Source: Hymenopellis radicata | Taxonomy: Eukaryota > Basidiomycota > Agaricomycetes > Agaricales > Physalacriaceae | Length of the DNA stretch: 64,000 nucleotides | Direction of reading: 5' to 3' | NCBI GenBank assembly: GCA_015501595.1 | Contig: JADNRX010000228.1 | Span: 1 to 64,000 of the forward strand | Shown: one piece after another, positions 11,944 through 23,674 of the stretch | Layout of the letters: each line of letters opens with the position of its first letter | Numbering within the stretch: position 1 is the stretch's first letter | Position numbers and translations under genes: made by a program | The notes under the pieces: generated by a model | Seen by the model: the letters and a program-made list of their open reading frames with translations, nothing else | Databases searched by the model: none | Told to the model about the DNA's origin: nothing

Positions 11944-13410
11944 TCATAATTTATCATATGCCGCCACATTATCGTGGAAACCGCCCCCAGCCTTCGCCAT
12001 CAACCCCATCTTGATAGTCAGCGCTGATGTCAAAGCGAACAAGACCCAACCGATTCCAGAAGCCGCACCATCGGAACCACACCACATACCGTTTTCTCCG
12101 TCAGAGGGAACATCAAAGTCGCATTGGTACGGGAGTTCTGTTGTCATGAGGATGGAGAGCACGAGCCATCCTAGAGCTGCGATTAAGGCGGAGAAGAAGT
12201 GTACGCGAAGCCGGGTGAGGACGGATGTGGATAAAGCCCTGTTGTTGTAGGATAGCCTATAGGAATGAGCGACGGTAGATGGAGGGTCAATGAAGTAACT
12301 TACAAGACGCTAGCCCAGATGAAGGACCACAAGCCGAGGGCGGCGGCGAAACCTGCGTAAAAGACTACGCAACGAGGAAGTGAGTTCGAAATACGAAGAG
12401 TCGGAACACACAGCGACGTAAAAGTGAACTCGCCTTGTCGTGAAACAGAAAAATAGATGTCTCGGTTGACAATTCCAGAGAAGATGCCCATCCCCGTCAC
12501 GGCAATTCCAAGTACAATGATAAAAGCTGTGTACAGAACGGTTCAGCAAATGTGGCCGCGTAAAAGAAGGCGTACGTACAATACAGCGTGGCGCGGAACG
12601 TGGAACCAGGCGTACTAACATCGACAGGCGGCTTGCGGGATGGATCTATCGGGTCTTCCTTGGTGATATTATCCAGCTTGCCAGCGTCCTTGTTACGCAG
12701 GAACATCATGACGGCTCCACAGCAGGCTAGTAGAAACATCAATCCTCTGAACATTTTTTCAATTGTAGGCTTGGCTGAAACTCACAAGTGATGAAGAGGA
12801 GCCATCCCAGGGCTGAAGAAGCCGCATCCGTAGCACAGGACCAGCCGCCGTTGCCCTCCCAGTTGTACGAATCGTCGCTGCATTGGATGGGGATCTGCTG
12901 GGTGAGGAGAATAGATAGGACTATGCCAACGTCTTTGAGTCGCCCATATGCGATGGATGGAGCTTACCGAGCCATACGCCTGCGAGCGCAGTGACAGCGT
13001 ACAAGTGCGCGCGCGCACGAGTGAGCGCGTGGACGGACCAGGGCCTGTCGTTGTAGCACAGCCTGATTTGGAGACGGTGTGAGTCGTCGGCAGATACCAG
13101 GTCGTACGCACAGCACAATGGACCATATGAAGGTCATGAGAGCAAAGAATGATGCGAATGACGCGTAGAACACTGATGGAGAGGGCTTCGCAAGTTAGAC
13201 CTCACCGAACGTACGAGATTCAACGCACCTTGAGGCTTCGCACCATCTCGGGAGGGCATGTATAACACTGATGCCATTATAGCAGCAGCGATTTGGAGAA
13301 CAGAGATGGAAAGGATAATGGCTATAGTATGACTTCCGTCAGCTTCAATCGACGTAGAAATTAGGCCTCAGCTCACCATAAAGAGTCGTTCTGAACGTCT
13401 TGGAAAGCAT
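11944..13410 (-). CDS. eight-helix membrane protein built of two four-TM (MARVEL-like) repeats
   Basis: The start at 13410 reads MLSKTFRTTLYG. Unit 1 has helices ILSISVLQIAAAIMASVLYM, VFYASFASFFALMTFIWSIV, the loop NDRPWSVHALTRARAHLYAV, VLSILLTQ, and a Cys-containing loop before ALGWLLFIT. A linker (RNKDAGKLDNITKEDPIDPS) leads to a second STFRATLY and unit 2: IIVLGIAVTGMGIFSGIV, VFYAGFAAALGLWSFIWASV, NNRALSTSVLTRLRVHFFSA, LSILMTTELPYQC and ASGIGWVLFALTS. The units align helix by helix, including the conserved two-Cys extracellular loop. The joining intron uses acceptor CTACTAG and keeps frame, so this is one gene rather than two neighbours. Four-helix topology with a Cys-pair loop is MARVEL-like, but the family call is an inference. 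The role is unknown, probably at the plasma membrane or in vesicles. Confidence 0.75.
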
Positions 13411-13925
13411 GATGATGGAGGGAAGAAAGAAAGAAAAGATCCGAAGATTAATAGCCACCGCTAAACCACTTTAACTGTCTGATGCGTTTCAGGGACAGGG
13501 AAACGAGCTCTCTACTTTGGGCTTGGGTGTGGCGCAGTGATACGCGATCAATGAAATTCTGGAGTCTAATGTGTAAGATCGACGACCTCAGTACAAGGAC
13601 GTGACAAGACAGGCTTCTGCAACTACGTTCTTCGCGTCCAAGGTTCGTGATGTAGAGCTGGTGTACAACCTTGTACAACATTGTTGTTGGTTGACCACCA
13701 CGTTAGAAACGAACACTGTACACAGAGGCTGTACACAGAGGCCCGACTGGAGGAAGAAGCATCGCCTCAGGTGATTGACGACGCGCATAGCATCTCAAGT
13801 CTCGTGGAACCATAGAGAGATGTTTACCAAATCTTGGCGCAAGTCTTGGCGACTGTAAGTCTTAAGGAACCACGTGACATAGTCACATTGAGGCGGATTG
13901 GTCAGCATCCATTTCGTCTTCTTCC
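13411..13925. other. intergenic region between divergent genes
   Basis: This 515-bp stretch lies between the starts of the tandem four-helix gene (minus) and mL58 (plus). It contains short direct repeats (AGAGGCTGTACAC, about 13722-13738) but no supported coding or RNA feature. It presumably holds two promoters. Confidence 0.45.
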
Positions 13926-14486
13926 ATGCAACGTCTGGCGCGGTCGTTGGGAGCGACGCGCTGCTATGCTACTCGCTGGCCTCGTCCCAAACCGGGAACC
14001 TCAGAACGTCCACCATACCGCGCTCCCGACCCGCTAGCGGCCAACCCGAAAGCGGCCGTCACTGCCCTTCCTGACGATCTCACATTTATCCATCGTCCGC
14101 CTCCGACCGCGCCCTCCCCATTCTCCCTCACCACCAATCCGGTTTCGCCACTCCTGCGTCCAGCGACCAACACTGGCGCCAAGCTGCCGCCAAAGTCGCG
14201 GCCGAACAAGGAGATAATACCGGCGCGAAAACCTTTATCAGAGGAGCAGATTGACAAAATACGCGAGTTACGCAGGGGAAATCCGGAAATGTACTCCAGG
14301 GGGAAGCTGGCAAAGATGTTCAAAGTTTCGCAGAATTTTGTCGGTCTCGTAGCGTCGTTGAAGAGCTCCAAGCGAAAAGCGCTACTGAAGCAGCGCGAGC
14401 TCCTGCACGAGACGCAGCGAGCTAAATGGAGCGAGAGGCATCAGCTGGTAATGGCTATCCGGAAGAAGCGTAGGGAGTTTTGGTAA
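13926..14486 (+). CDS. MRPL20: mitochondrial large-subunit ribosomal protein mL58 (MRPL20 family)
   Basis: A single intronless exon encodes 186 residues. The N-terminus MQRLARSLGATRCYATRWPR is a good mitochondrial presequence, followed by a Pro-rich linker. The conserved MRP-L20 core is SEEQIDKIRELRRGNPEMYS, then RGKLAKMFKVSQNFVGLVAS and a basic helix ending AIRKKRREFW. Fungal mL58 sits on the mitochondrial large ribosomal subunit. This copy is intact. A decayed copy of its middle and 3' part lies 1.2 kb downstream, so this gene is the surviving member of a tandem duplication. Confidence 0.9.
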   Translation: MQRLARSLGATRCYATRWPRPKPGTSERPPYRAPDPLAANPKAAVTALPDDLTFIHRPPPTAPSPFSLTTNPVSPLLRPATNTGAKLPPKSRPNKEIIPARKPLSEEQIDKIRELRRGNPEMYSRGKLAKMFKVSQNFVGLVASLKSSKRKALLKQRELLHETQRAKWSERHQLVMAIRKKRREFW

Positions 14487-14621
14487 TGGTACGTTCGCCG
14501 TCTCACCGATCAGCTATTCTTGTGCTAATGATGCTCGATAGCGTATGTTACTTGACTTGCAATCATAAATTCTGTCAACCTTGGAACAGAGCAAGACGGC
14601 TTAAATAGCAGGCGTGTCTGT

Positions 14622-15055
14622 ATGGTATCGCTCATAGCGCCCACTATGTCTGCTCCTTCTCACTCTGACCAAACCGCCCATTGCGCGCCACTGAGCCTCC
14701 CCGTTCTTTCTAATCAACCCTTAGCTTCACCTTTGCCTCGATGTGAAAGCGTTTTAAGTAGGAGAACAGTCCTTCAAGTGGTTGTACATTTTGGCGACCT
14801 GCCCCAGCCCATGGGCGCGAAGGCTTCGTTGTAACAGTTCTGACCAAGTCACAGGCGAACAAGGTTTGCAAATATGAAGTGTACGCCGACTTTTCGCAGG
14901 TGCCCAGGTCCTGGCGAAGGTAGGGGGTGGAATAGAGATACTTTGATACAACAGTTGATGCCTTCCTGAATGCGCAAGGTTTGTATACGTACTTCAATGC
15001 TTGTTCCGCTTAGGACAATCCCTTCACGATCGCCACCCACTCCAAGCACCACCAA
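14622..15055 (+). pseudogene. decayed NTF2/SnoaL-like gene, copy A
   Basis: This segment follows mL58 and matches the intact-looking copy at 15692-16430 nucleotide for nucleotide over long stretches. It shares the start region (ATGTCTGCTCCTTCTCACTC), the GGCGACCTGCCCCAGCC part, and the 3' part that encodes KVCKYEVYADFSQV. The middle of the gene, corresponding to about 15930-16250 of copy B, is missing, and the remaining frame has stops. It is therefore a deletion-bearing relic. Shared 3' flanking sequence (ACCACCCACTCCAA) shows that the duplication covered the whole gene. Confidence 0.7.
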
Positions 15056-15172
15056 GGAGGTCGAAATTGCTCAAAGACCTGTCCTGGTGAGTGTTCCGTG
15101 ATACCTTATCTTTCAGTTGCGTTCCAAACGCCATGCAACTTTCCCCATACGAACTAGGTGGGCAATGCAATG

Positions 15173-15578
15173 CGGATCCCGCCCTAAAGCAGCAGTCACC
15201 GCCTAATTTCCGACCTTGGTCTACCGACCGCCTCTGACCGCGCCTTCCTCATTCTCCCTAATCGCCTCTCCTGCGTCCGGCGACAACTACTGCCGTCAAG
15301 GTCACGGCCGAATAAGGGAATAGTACTTGCGCAAAGATCTATCTATGTCGGAGGAGCAGATTGACAACATACACGAGTTGCGCAGTGAAAATCCAGAAAT
15401 GTATTCCAGAGGGACGCTGGCCAGTAAAGTCTGGGAGAATCTTTTTGGCCTCGTTGCGTCGTTAAAGAGCTCTAAGGGAAAAAAGCGCTACGAAGAAGCG
15501 AGCCACATGGAGCGAGCGACATCCGCTGGTAATGGCTATCCGAAAAAAGCAGCGAATCTTGGTAGTAGTGGTATGTGA
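15173..15578 (+). pseudogene. decayed mL58 (MRPL20) gene, copy B
   Basis: The readable part is SEEQIDNIHELRSENPEMYS, then RGTLASKVWENLFGLVASLK, clearly the mL58 core with substitutions and a small deletion (KMFKVSQNF has become KVWENLF). The presequence region is gone and the upstream Pro-rich part is frame-shifted. After LKSSKGKKRYEEASHMERAT the frame no longer matches the intact C-terminus. The intact copy at 13926 explains why this one could decay. Confidence 0.8.
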
Positions 15579-15721
15579 CGCTGTCGCGGATCAGTTACAC
15601 TTGTGCTAATCCTCTACAAGGATAGCTACTTGACTTGCAATCATAACGCGGAGTATAGTTGGAACCGAGCAAGGCGGCTTAAATAGCAATCGTGTGTATG
15701 GTGTCGCTCATAGTGCCCCCC

Positions 15722-16336
15722 ATGTCTACTACTTCCCACTCTGACCAAACCGCCGAAGAATGGGCGCGCAAAGTAAGCATCGGGCTTTCACGAACCTTCT
15801 CTAATCAACTCTTCAGTTTTACATTCTCCTCGATTCGAAGGACTACTCCCAACTTGCGGAACAGTACCTCACGGAAGACGTGGTTTTCAATCTGGGCGAT
15901 CTACCCCCAGCCGCGGGCATGAGGGCTTCGTACCAACTATTAGCCTTATCGGCATGCATATGAAGTCGATGCGTCACCAGTGAGTATGCTTCACGGACGT
16001 TCATTCAACGTTAACGATGTCAATAGGGTTACCAATCGTATGTTTCCGAGACTATCTTCCAGGGATCGCTAAAGCATCCTAGTCATCGCTGTTGGGAATT
16101 TCGTTATGGCGGCCGTGCATGTGACGTACAAGCTGGTCGACTTTGAGGAGACAAGGTCTATGCGCGGTTTCGGTGTGTTCACATTCAGGCCGTCGGACGT
16201 AAGTCATCATGTTGTGGACAATCTTATTCCCGTTATTCACCAGCACTACTCCCAGGCGAACAAGGCGTGCAAGTATGAAGTCTACGCCGACTTTACACCG
16301 GTGAACCAGGTCCTTGCAAAGATGGGGGTAGAATAG
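15722..16336 (+). pseudogene. NTF2/SnoaL-like gene, copy B, one frame break
   Basis: The start MSTTSHSDQTAEEWARK is followed by a 44-nt intron and FYILLDSKDYSQLAEQYL, TEDVVFNLGDLPPA. The frame must then slip by one base near 15914 to continue GHEGFVPTISLIGMHMKSMR, then across introns HQVTN-LIAVGNFVMAAVHV, TYKLVDFEETRSMRGFGVF, and finish KYEVYADFTPVNQVLAKMGV. The order helix, VVFNLGD, aromatic-rich barrel strands is that of the NTF2-like/SnoaL fold. The family is inferred from this pattern, and enzyme or binding role is unknown. It may still be a working gene if the frame break is a sequence error, but copy A has the same slip at the same place, which suggests an older change. Confidence 0.5.
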
Positions 16337-16682
16337 GGACCTTCTGATACTATGATGATGTCTTTATGAATGTGCAAGGCTTGTGTACGCTTGTTCTACA
16401 ACCACCACCCACTCCAAGGACCACAAACGACGTCGATGTTAATTTCACGACGCACTATTCTTTTCAAGTAGTATTGTGGCACCTCTTGCAGTTCCCTTGC
16501 TAGACAAGGCCTTAATTTTGACTGCTCGAAGTCTCTGCATCCTTGGAAGCTCGCATTCGTTGCATGCAACTTTTCTTCTACGCGAACTAGTGAACAACAT
16601 CTAAAGCCATGTTACTGACATCCAATTACAACTTGAACTATTAACAAACATGATGCACAGTGTGACTACATGTAGTTGGAGA

Positions 16683-19214
16683 TTATAATGCAGGAACGTT
16701 AGGAATCTGAGCATCATGAATGGATTCAGTGGTAGCCTTTTCTTTCACATCCTCCGAGCTCGTCTGAGACTCTATTTCCTTCTCAGTTTGAGGTTTTGCT
16801 AGCTTCTGAGCGATTTCGCGGTTGTGTAGGAACTGGATGATCACCACGCAGATGACAGCGCAGACACCGAAGGCCCATGTCGCGGGGAAACCACGTCTCC
16901 ATGTAGGTCCCATGGTCTGTTGGAAAATGACGTTGGGAATCCAAGCGTCTACACGAAGTCAGCACACGAGACTGAAAAGCAAGGGATAAACGTACTGAAG
17001 GCATAGAAGAAGCCGTTCATGGCTGCAATCGTGAGAGCTCGCTCTTCGGCGTTCTCAGCACAAATCTTCACATGATTAGTTTCTAATTCACAGGTGGTTG
17101 AGAGAAGCGTACTTCATTAGCCCATGTCCAGAACACGCAAGCTGAATGAACCTGTGAAAAACAATTCGAATGGTAATAGGCGCAACGTACTGATGTACTC
17201 TCCAGCAATGATAAAGAAAGCCGCAAAACGGGCCTTCTCGTTTGACGGATAGATTGCCAGAATTGCATTACCCGACCATTGAACCAGGACCTAAAAATCT
17301 TTTCTCAGCCTTCGGCCATAATGACGCATTCAACTAACTTACCAAGGGAATAACAATCCACCAGAAACGGTTCCGTGTGATGTCGGAACCGAAACCCTGG
17401 ACATCGCCTTAGTACGTGTGAAGCACCTGGATGACAGGAGGACTATACCCAAAGGAAAACGGTCAGAGCAGATACCAGGTTAGCGCAAGCTGGTATGATG
17501 TTTCTCGAATTGACCGAGTACCCCATAAACTCTGCCCGAACGGTGTCAAAGAATTGTGGAGTGAGGCTAGGGGTTCCAACACTTACTGAGATAGATGGCG
17601 AAGTAACTGTTGGCCTGGCACGAGTTGCCGTAGAATATGTAGGCGATGATCAGCATCCAGAACCTCCAGCGTGTTAAAAGTCTCTTGAAGAACGACCAGT
17701 TCATGAGTGTGCCAATTTCAACGCGACCGACGTTGGCGCAGCGCTGGATAGCCATTTGGCGCTCCTCTTCCGTGATGTACCAAACTCTGCCTTAAAAACA
17801 AAGTCAGAAGCGCGCAGCGGGGTTACAATAATTTGCGCGTACAGGTATGGGGATAATCGGGGAGGACGAAGAGGCACATTATCTGTCCCAGAAATATGTC
17901 AGGGAAGCTTTCAGGATAGACGAGGCGGTTACCGTACAGCAACAGGCATCGTCATGATACCACAGATGACATACAACCACCTGCCGAAATTGTCAAGCCT
18001 CGAAGCAACTACACGAATAGACACCTACCTCCAACCGGCAAGCCCGTGGCGCCCGTCCATAGTGTTGTAGATGGCAGCTTGAAGGAATCCACTACATGCA
18101 GAGCCGACGAATCCGGTAAGATGCCAACTACCCGGTGGTCAGTATACTCAATGAACGGATCCGAGAACCAAGCTCACATCGCCACGCGTTTAGCCAATTC
18201 AGGTTTCGTGTCTAAGGAACGATTTAAGCGGAAAGCCAGAAGCCAGAAGTCAGATGCACATACACCACGAGCCCAAAAGGAAAATGATCACTGGGGAGAA
18301 CGCCGATTCGAAGAAGCCTACCATGAAGCTACATGGGAAAGATGAGAATTTGAATCCATATGTGTTCCGGTAAAGGGCACCGACCGGAAGAAGTACATCA
18401 TTTGCGGGTTCCGAGCCCCAGCTTGTGCGAACCTGCCTTTCCCTAAGCGCTTCCGAACTGGGGAAGCACATGGAACCGGGGACGTACGTGAATGTTCCCC
18501 AACCAATCTCACACGCGAATAGCCACCATGAAGGGCGAATCTTGAGCGCTATCCAGGACGAAGGAATTTGCATGATCGCGAACCCCACGATGTAGGTTGC
18601 TTAGCAAATCGGAAGCATAATTGAGATTTAGTCGCGACCGAGTTGTTGAGAGCTCACTTTGCATGTACGTGTACTCATTGCCTTGGATGTCGAGATCCTC
18701 CTGCGGTGAACTTTGAGAAGCCGTTCATCGGTGTAGGCACAATCCTCACTAACCTTCATACCGGAAACATCTACATACGGTTAAGCACCTGATGCTCAGA
18801 ATTTGATAGGAATTACTCACAAGCGTTAGACAAGTTGGCTTGACTGCGAAAAAACACGTAAGCAAGAAGGGAAGTGAAGGCCGACGACAGCTTACTCGAT
18901 GTATTTCATAAACTTGGGGGAGAACGAGTCAAGACACACGACGACAAGAGCAATAACGACACAACGTACCCATCCCAAACACGCGCATAGGAGAATACCA
19001 GCGTCAAGCTTTCGAAGCAGATGTCTTTCCGCGGGGGACTTCAAATGTTGGTCCGAGTCCCACAGATAGTAGAGGATCTACCGCGTGCATTAGACACGAG
19101 AATAGCGCGACAGGAGTGTCCAACCTTCTTGCCAAAGGAGACATGCTGGCCCTCGAAGGGAGAAGTTTGAGGAGCAACCAAGTCAGCTGCGGTCTTGTCC
19201 GAGCCAAATCCCAT
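16683..19214 (-). CDS. MFS permease, Dal5/allantoate-type anion:cation symporter
   Basis: The start at 19214 gives MGFGSDKTAADLVAPQ. The Dal5-family hallmark before helix 1 follows (SPAERHLLRKLDAGILLCAC), then KYI-x-QANLSNAYVSGMKV. Central parts include GFVGSACSGFLQAAIYNTMD, GRHGLAGWR, ICGIMTMPVA, VLPDYPHT and ITEEERQMAIQRC. The last helix FGVCAVICVVIIQFLHNREI precedes a charged tail ending IPNVPAL. Many short introns (about 12) interrupt it. The family imports small organic anions such as allantoate, ureidosuccinate, nicotinate or pantothenate by proton symport at the plasma membrane. The exact substrate is not predictable. It sits next to an HpcH/HpaI-type aldolase, which fits uptake of a carboxylate for local catabolism. 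Confidence 0.85.
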
Positions 19215-19699
19215 GGTCGCGGAAGAGTGATGGGGTGAGGAGAACGCTCTCAGCTCAGAACATCAATCCTTTCTCCTTTTATTTTACCAGGCTATCCAGT
19301 CGCGATCGAGCTTATCTTCGGATATATGCGCCAGTTCTCCAGAGGCTCCCTATCAAGGGCACCCTAATCACACGTAAGGACCAGCTGTACCAGGTTAGAA
19401 GTTTCTTGCAAAGCGTGGCCTTAGGGTGGTTCGGACTGGTTGGGGATGGCCAACCGGACCAGAGCGGGCCCTGGTGGGCCTAGTTACGCGCAGCGATCGA
19501 AAACACGCCAAAAAGGCAATTCTTTTTACCCCCGCTCTGCTCCGTCTTGATCAAGAGATGGCGGAGCAGGCGGAGGGCATTTATCTAGGGTCCTGATCGC
19601 AGAGAAGCTGACGTTGATAACTGCAGGTATTAGGGAAATATGGAAAACCCATCGACTAAGGCCTCACCTTCCCACTCGACTGCTCTCTGAATTTTACCC

Positions 19700-20951
19700 A
19701 TGGCCCCCTCCGTCGCATCCGAAGCCGACATGGCGCAGGCGCTCGCCGTTGTACGCCCCAACTTGGTCAAGGACCGTATGGAAGCTGGCCAAATCGCGCA
19801 CTCGCTCGGTCTGAGGATTTGTCTGTCCACTGAGATGGCGCTTCTTGCTCAAAGGGCGGGCTACCACGCCGTTCTCATGAACTTGGAGCACTCCGCCACA
19901 GGTCTCGAGACTGCCAGCGCAATATGTACGGCCTGCTTGAATGTCGGGTACGTCGTGGTCTTGGTCCAAGCGCGTCGTGACCGTTGATTGATCGACGTCG
20001 TGTCAGCATCACTCCGATGGTGGTTGTTCCCACCAACTCACCGGAGTGGATTTCAAGAACTCTTGACTCTGGCGCTCAGGCTGTCATCGTTCGTCCTTCG
20101 TTTATCTCTATGCTCGTATTTTCTGACGAGTATTTAGGTTCCTCATGTGTCTACGGTCGAATCCGCGAAAGCTTGTGTCAATGCTGCCAAATACCCTCCC
20201 ATCGTTCGTGTTCACTCCACTACGTTCTTGACGAGCTTCTCATCCCAAACTCTACTAGGGGACTCGCAGTATGACCATGGTATACAGAATTCCTTGCCCT
20301 CTTGACCCGCCCGCGTTCACTGACTCGGGTCTTGTCGCCTCAGCTGAACGCAATCACGCAATACAGCACCGGCATCCACTTCAAGGCTATCTCGAAGGTG
20401 TCCAATGATACCACTATCATCATGCCGATGATTGAGACCAAAGAAGGTCTCGAGAACGTCGAGTAAGTCCTCGAATTTTTCCGATACATGATCCGGAAGC
20501 TAAGCTCCTTCCAGAGCCATCGCCGCCGTGGAAGGCATCGACTGCCTCCTCGTTGGCTGTGGAGACCTCTGCGTCGAGTACGTCGCGTCTCGTACCCGTT
20601 TAACACGCTAACTCAATCCCCCCAAGTCTCGATATTCCGGGAGAGTACGACAGCCCGATCTTCTTGGCCGCTGTTGCCAAAGTCGCGGCTGCGGTTGACG
20701 CAGCGAATGCCGCATCCGGTCAAAAACGCTTCATCGGGCTGGGAGGCTTGGAGACCCGACCCGACCGCATGGAAGACCTGACCAGAAGATACCCTTGCAT
20801 TCGGTGTGTAGTCTTCTTCATCCTAATCAATTGACGCAGCTGGACTGTTTCTAGATACCTGATGGCTGGGCGGGACATCGTCCACATGTTCAATGGCATG
20901 AAGGCCCAGTGCAAAACCTTTGCCGAGATTAATGACAAGATCCAACAGTAG
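19700..20951 (+). CDS. HpcH/HpaI-type aldolase (pyruvate/PEP-binding barrel)
   Basis: The gene starts MAPSVASEADMAQALAVVRP. Conserved HpcH/HpaI elements follow: GLRICLSTEMALLAQRAGYH, AVLMNLEHSATG with the His of the catalytic EH motif, ITPMVVVPTNSPEWISRTLD, SGAQAVIV, and the metal ligand Glu in MIETKEGLENVEAIAAVEGI. The Asp ligand lies in CLLVGCGDL, and the C-terminal part is GLGGLETRPDRM and RYLMAGRDIVHMFNGMKAQC. Enzymes of this family cleave 4-hydroxy-2-oxo acids to pyruvate plus an aldehyde, or citramalyl/malyl-CoA-type substrates, with a divalent metal. The substrate here is unknown. Several ~50-nt introns are present. It lies between two MFS genes, transcribed away from the Dal5-type permease (divergent, 485 bp) and towards the DHA2-type MFS gene. 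Confidence 0.87.
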
Positions 20952-21251
20952 TTTAGCGCATAACGGGATATTGATGTAATCTTATGATACCTGCTCTGAA
21001 GCCTTCGAATTCTAAATCGACTGTCTCGCGTGAGACGATTTATCCAGCACCGAACATTGTTCTCGTTATGGATACTGCCGACACCGCGACTGTTGTCGGG
21101 GATCGTGTTAATAGTACTTACGCGACGGCCAAAACAATTACAACGCCCAAGATCTCAAGGGTTACACAGAGCGAAACCTCGAATGATATGCATGGCGCAT
21201 CAACTCCGCATTTGATCGTCTACCATATTATTCTTAGATTAAGTGACTAGC

Positions 21252-23674
21252 TCATTCTTCTTCGTCGACTTCACCCCCCTCTTCATCAACGGTTACCGAT
21301 TTCTTCGGCGCGGCGCCTACAGTATCCGGGAGAGGATGCTCGCCAATGGGTAACGTCGACAAAAATAGTAACGTGGCCAGGCCCTACGAATCGTGGTCAG
21401 CCATGGATGAAGTGTCAGGAATCAACGTACAATTTGGGCGTAAAATACAGTCCTGAGCGCCAAGGCCCAACTCTCAGTGGCCTTCTGCTGCAAGTCTAGA
21501 GGAAGATAACGGATAGACGACGCAGAATCCAAGATCTTCTCGATGATCTACATCTCGGTTATGTACGGTTGCAAGTGGGGAAGCGAGGTACATACCGATT
21601 CGGAGCCTTCTCCGGTAATTCGGGCACGTAGATTTCTCGCCAACAGGCCCTGGGTCAAAGTTGAAGACAGCGCCACACCCAGTACCTGACCCGTGGTTCT
21701 GAAAAGATATGACACTTGAAAAGCCTTGAGGTTGAGTCATTAACAGAGGTGGACGACGCACTTCCTGTCGCGATGGGTATCTGTTCTCGGGGAACACTCG
21801 CAAACAACGCAAGAAGAGTCGTAGTGAGAACGGTCGAGAAACCAAAGCCCTGACAAATCTCAGTCTAAGCTCAAAGAAGTTAGCTAAAAGCTTTGACATA
21901 CCGATGGCATGAGGGTCACATAGAGCAACCATTCGGGTGTTTTCTCACTCCTGGGATGTCAGTGAGCTACGTAACTCGTCAAGCGGAGCGGAGCATGACT
22001 CACCATTGCGATAGTTCGCAGTTCGCAGCGACAAGTCCCAAAGCTGCGATGGCTTGTAACCACCAGTATTTCCCCGTATGTCTCATATACCATCCAGCGA
22101 ACAAGGATCCTGTTGCGACGCAGAACGCATTCGGGATCAGATGCGCACCAGCGTTACCCGACGAACGGAGCCGCGCTGCTGTGAAATAGAGAGGGACGTT
22201 ATAAAGCTGTAACCCAGAGTTAAGAGATATTCGAGGTCATGTTATGAACTCCGTACTGTGGAAAACGAGAGAACGGCGATAAGGAAGTTATTCTGTGAAC
22301 GAACGTGAGAGCGGCCCCGAAGTCACCGGACCAGCAACTTACCAGGGCCACAAAGAAGGGTGTCCTCTGCAAATGAGGTTTTATGTACTCGAACGCGCCA
22401 ATATGAACGAAGCTGCGTACCCGCTTGAGCATGCTCAATGGCATGACAGGCTCTACAGCCCATTTGAGTTCCACAATGCAGAACAATATCGCAGCGACAG
22501 CGCTTAAGTAAAGGTTATCAGAGGCAAGGTTGCAAGAAAGGTTCATCATACCTAGCAATCAAAAAGCCGAGCACATGAATATTCAACCAGTCATGGCCGC
22601 TACTTGTCCTATAGCTCATCGCAATGAGGAGGCTACCGAGAGAAATTACGAGCATCAGAGGGCCACCAAAATCGACGCGTTGGATCTTTTCCATGATGCT
22701 GTTTGCTGGGGCCGATGTGAATGATTCTGGTTCGCGAACTTGAATCCAAAGGAAGGTCATCCCTATCAACAGGACCGGACTTTGGATCCAGAAAGCTGCG
22801 CGCCTAAGAGAAAGCAATCAATATAAAAGTGCGCTTGTTGCGCGCTTTACACACCATCCAATCGTATCTCCGAGCCAGCCACCAAGAGGCGCGCCGACTC
22901 CACCTCCAAGGCCAAACAAAAGATTGGCGACTAATGCGCGCGCATTAGACGTAAAAGAGACGCGAATGATGAAAACACGTACACCCTTGATATAGACCTC
23001 TGCTTTTCAAAGGCACCACATCAGACACGATCACAGATCCAACCACGGCCATTCCCCCTCCGCCCATGCCTGCCAGGGCCCGAAAGAAGATCAATTGGTA
23101 CCTACATCAAAAGGTGAATTCTGCGGATCGGCGAATGCTACTCAGGGAGCGACGAAGACTTGCATGGTCTGTGAGAAGCCACAGCAAGTGGTCCCGAAAC
23201 CGAACAGCCCTGCGGCGAGCATTGCGCTCCCGCGTCTGCCGATGATGTTACACAGGCGCCCATAGAGCGGGGTAAAGCAGCAGACAGAGAGGAGATAAGA
23301 TGTGCCTATCCAGGACGAGAGCTGCATTGATTGGAATGAGGATGCCATGGCCGACAGCAGCGTCGCGACGATGGTGCCGTCGACCGATCCAATGAAAGAC
23401 ATGCTGCAGCGGCCAGCATAAGTAAATTCATAGCCAAAGAGCGCGAGCTAGTACTAGCCTCCATACCCCCGCTACAATAGTTTCGTTAGCTGAGTAATAA
23501 CATTCGCGGGAGAAGCTTGTTAGACGTACCCATCAACATACAGAATTGCCCCTTTGTCAAGTCATGAGGCCCCTTTGGCTTGGGCACAAGTGGCGTCCTT
23601 TCGTCTGCAGTCATCTCAGAGTGGAAGGAGTTCAAGGGCGAAGGACACGCGGATGCCATAGTATGTGAATCCAT
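21252..23674 (-). CDS. MFS multidrug/basic-amino-acid exporter, 14-TM (DHA2/Vba type)
   Basis: The N-terminal tail MDSHTMASACPSPLNSFHSE, MTADERTPLVPKPKGPHDL is hydrophilic. It is followed by SFIGSVDGTIVATLLSAMAS, SFQSMQLSSWIGTSYLLSVC and PLYGRLCNIIGRRGSAMLAA, which match the DHA2/Vba motif set (D-x-TIVA and the G-R-R-G loop). Later helices are split over introns. The acidic C-terminus ends VDEEGGEVDEEE at 21252. A start at 23764 would add 30 residues; the one at 23674 is chosen because it opens the acidic tail directly, but this is uncertain. Such proteins export drugs or load amino acids into vacuoles by proton antiport. It is divergent from the isocitrate-lyase-like gene across 391 bp, so the two may share control. 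Confidence 0.82.

Noticed and set aside
12497..12754. Separate second gene starting at MFRGLMFLLACCGAVMMF
   Set aside because: Using the acceptor CTACTAG joins the two halves in frame; that Met lies in the intron under this model.
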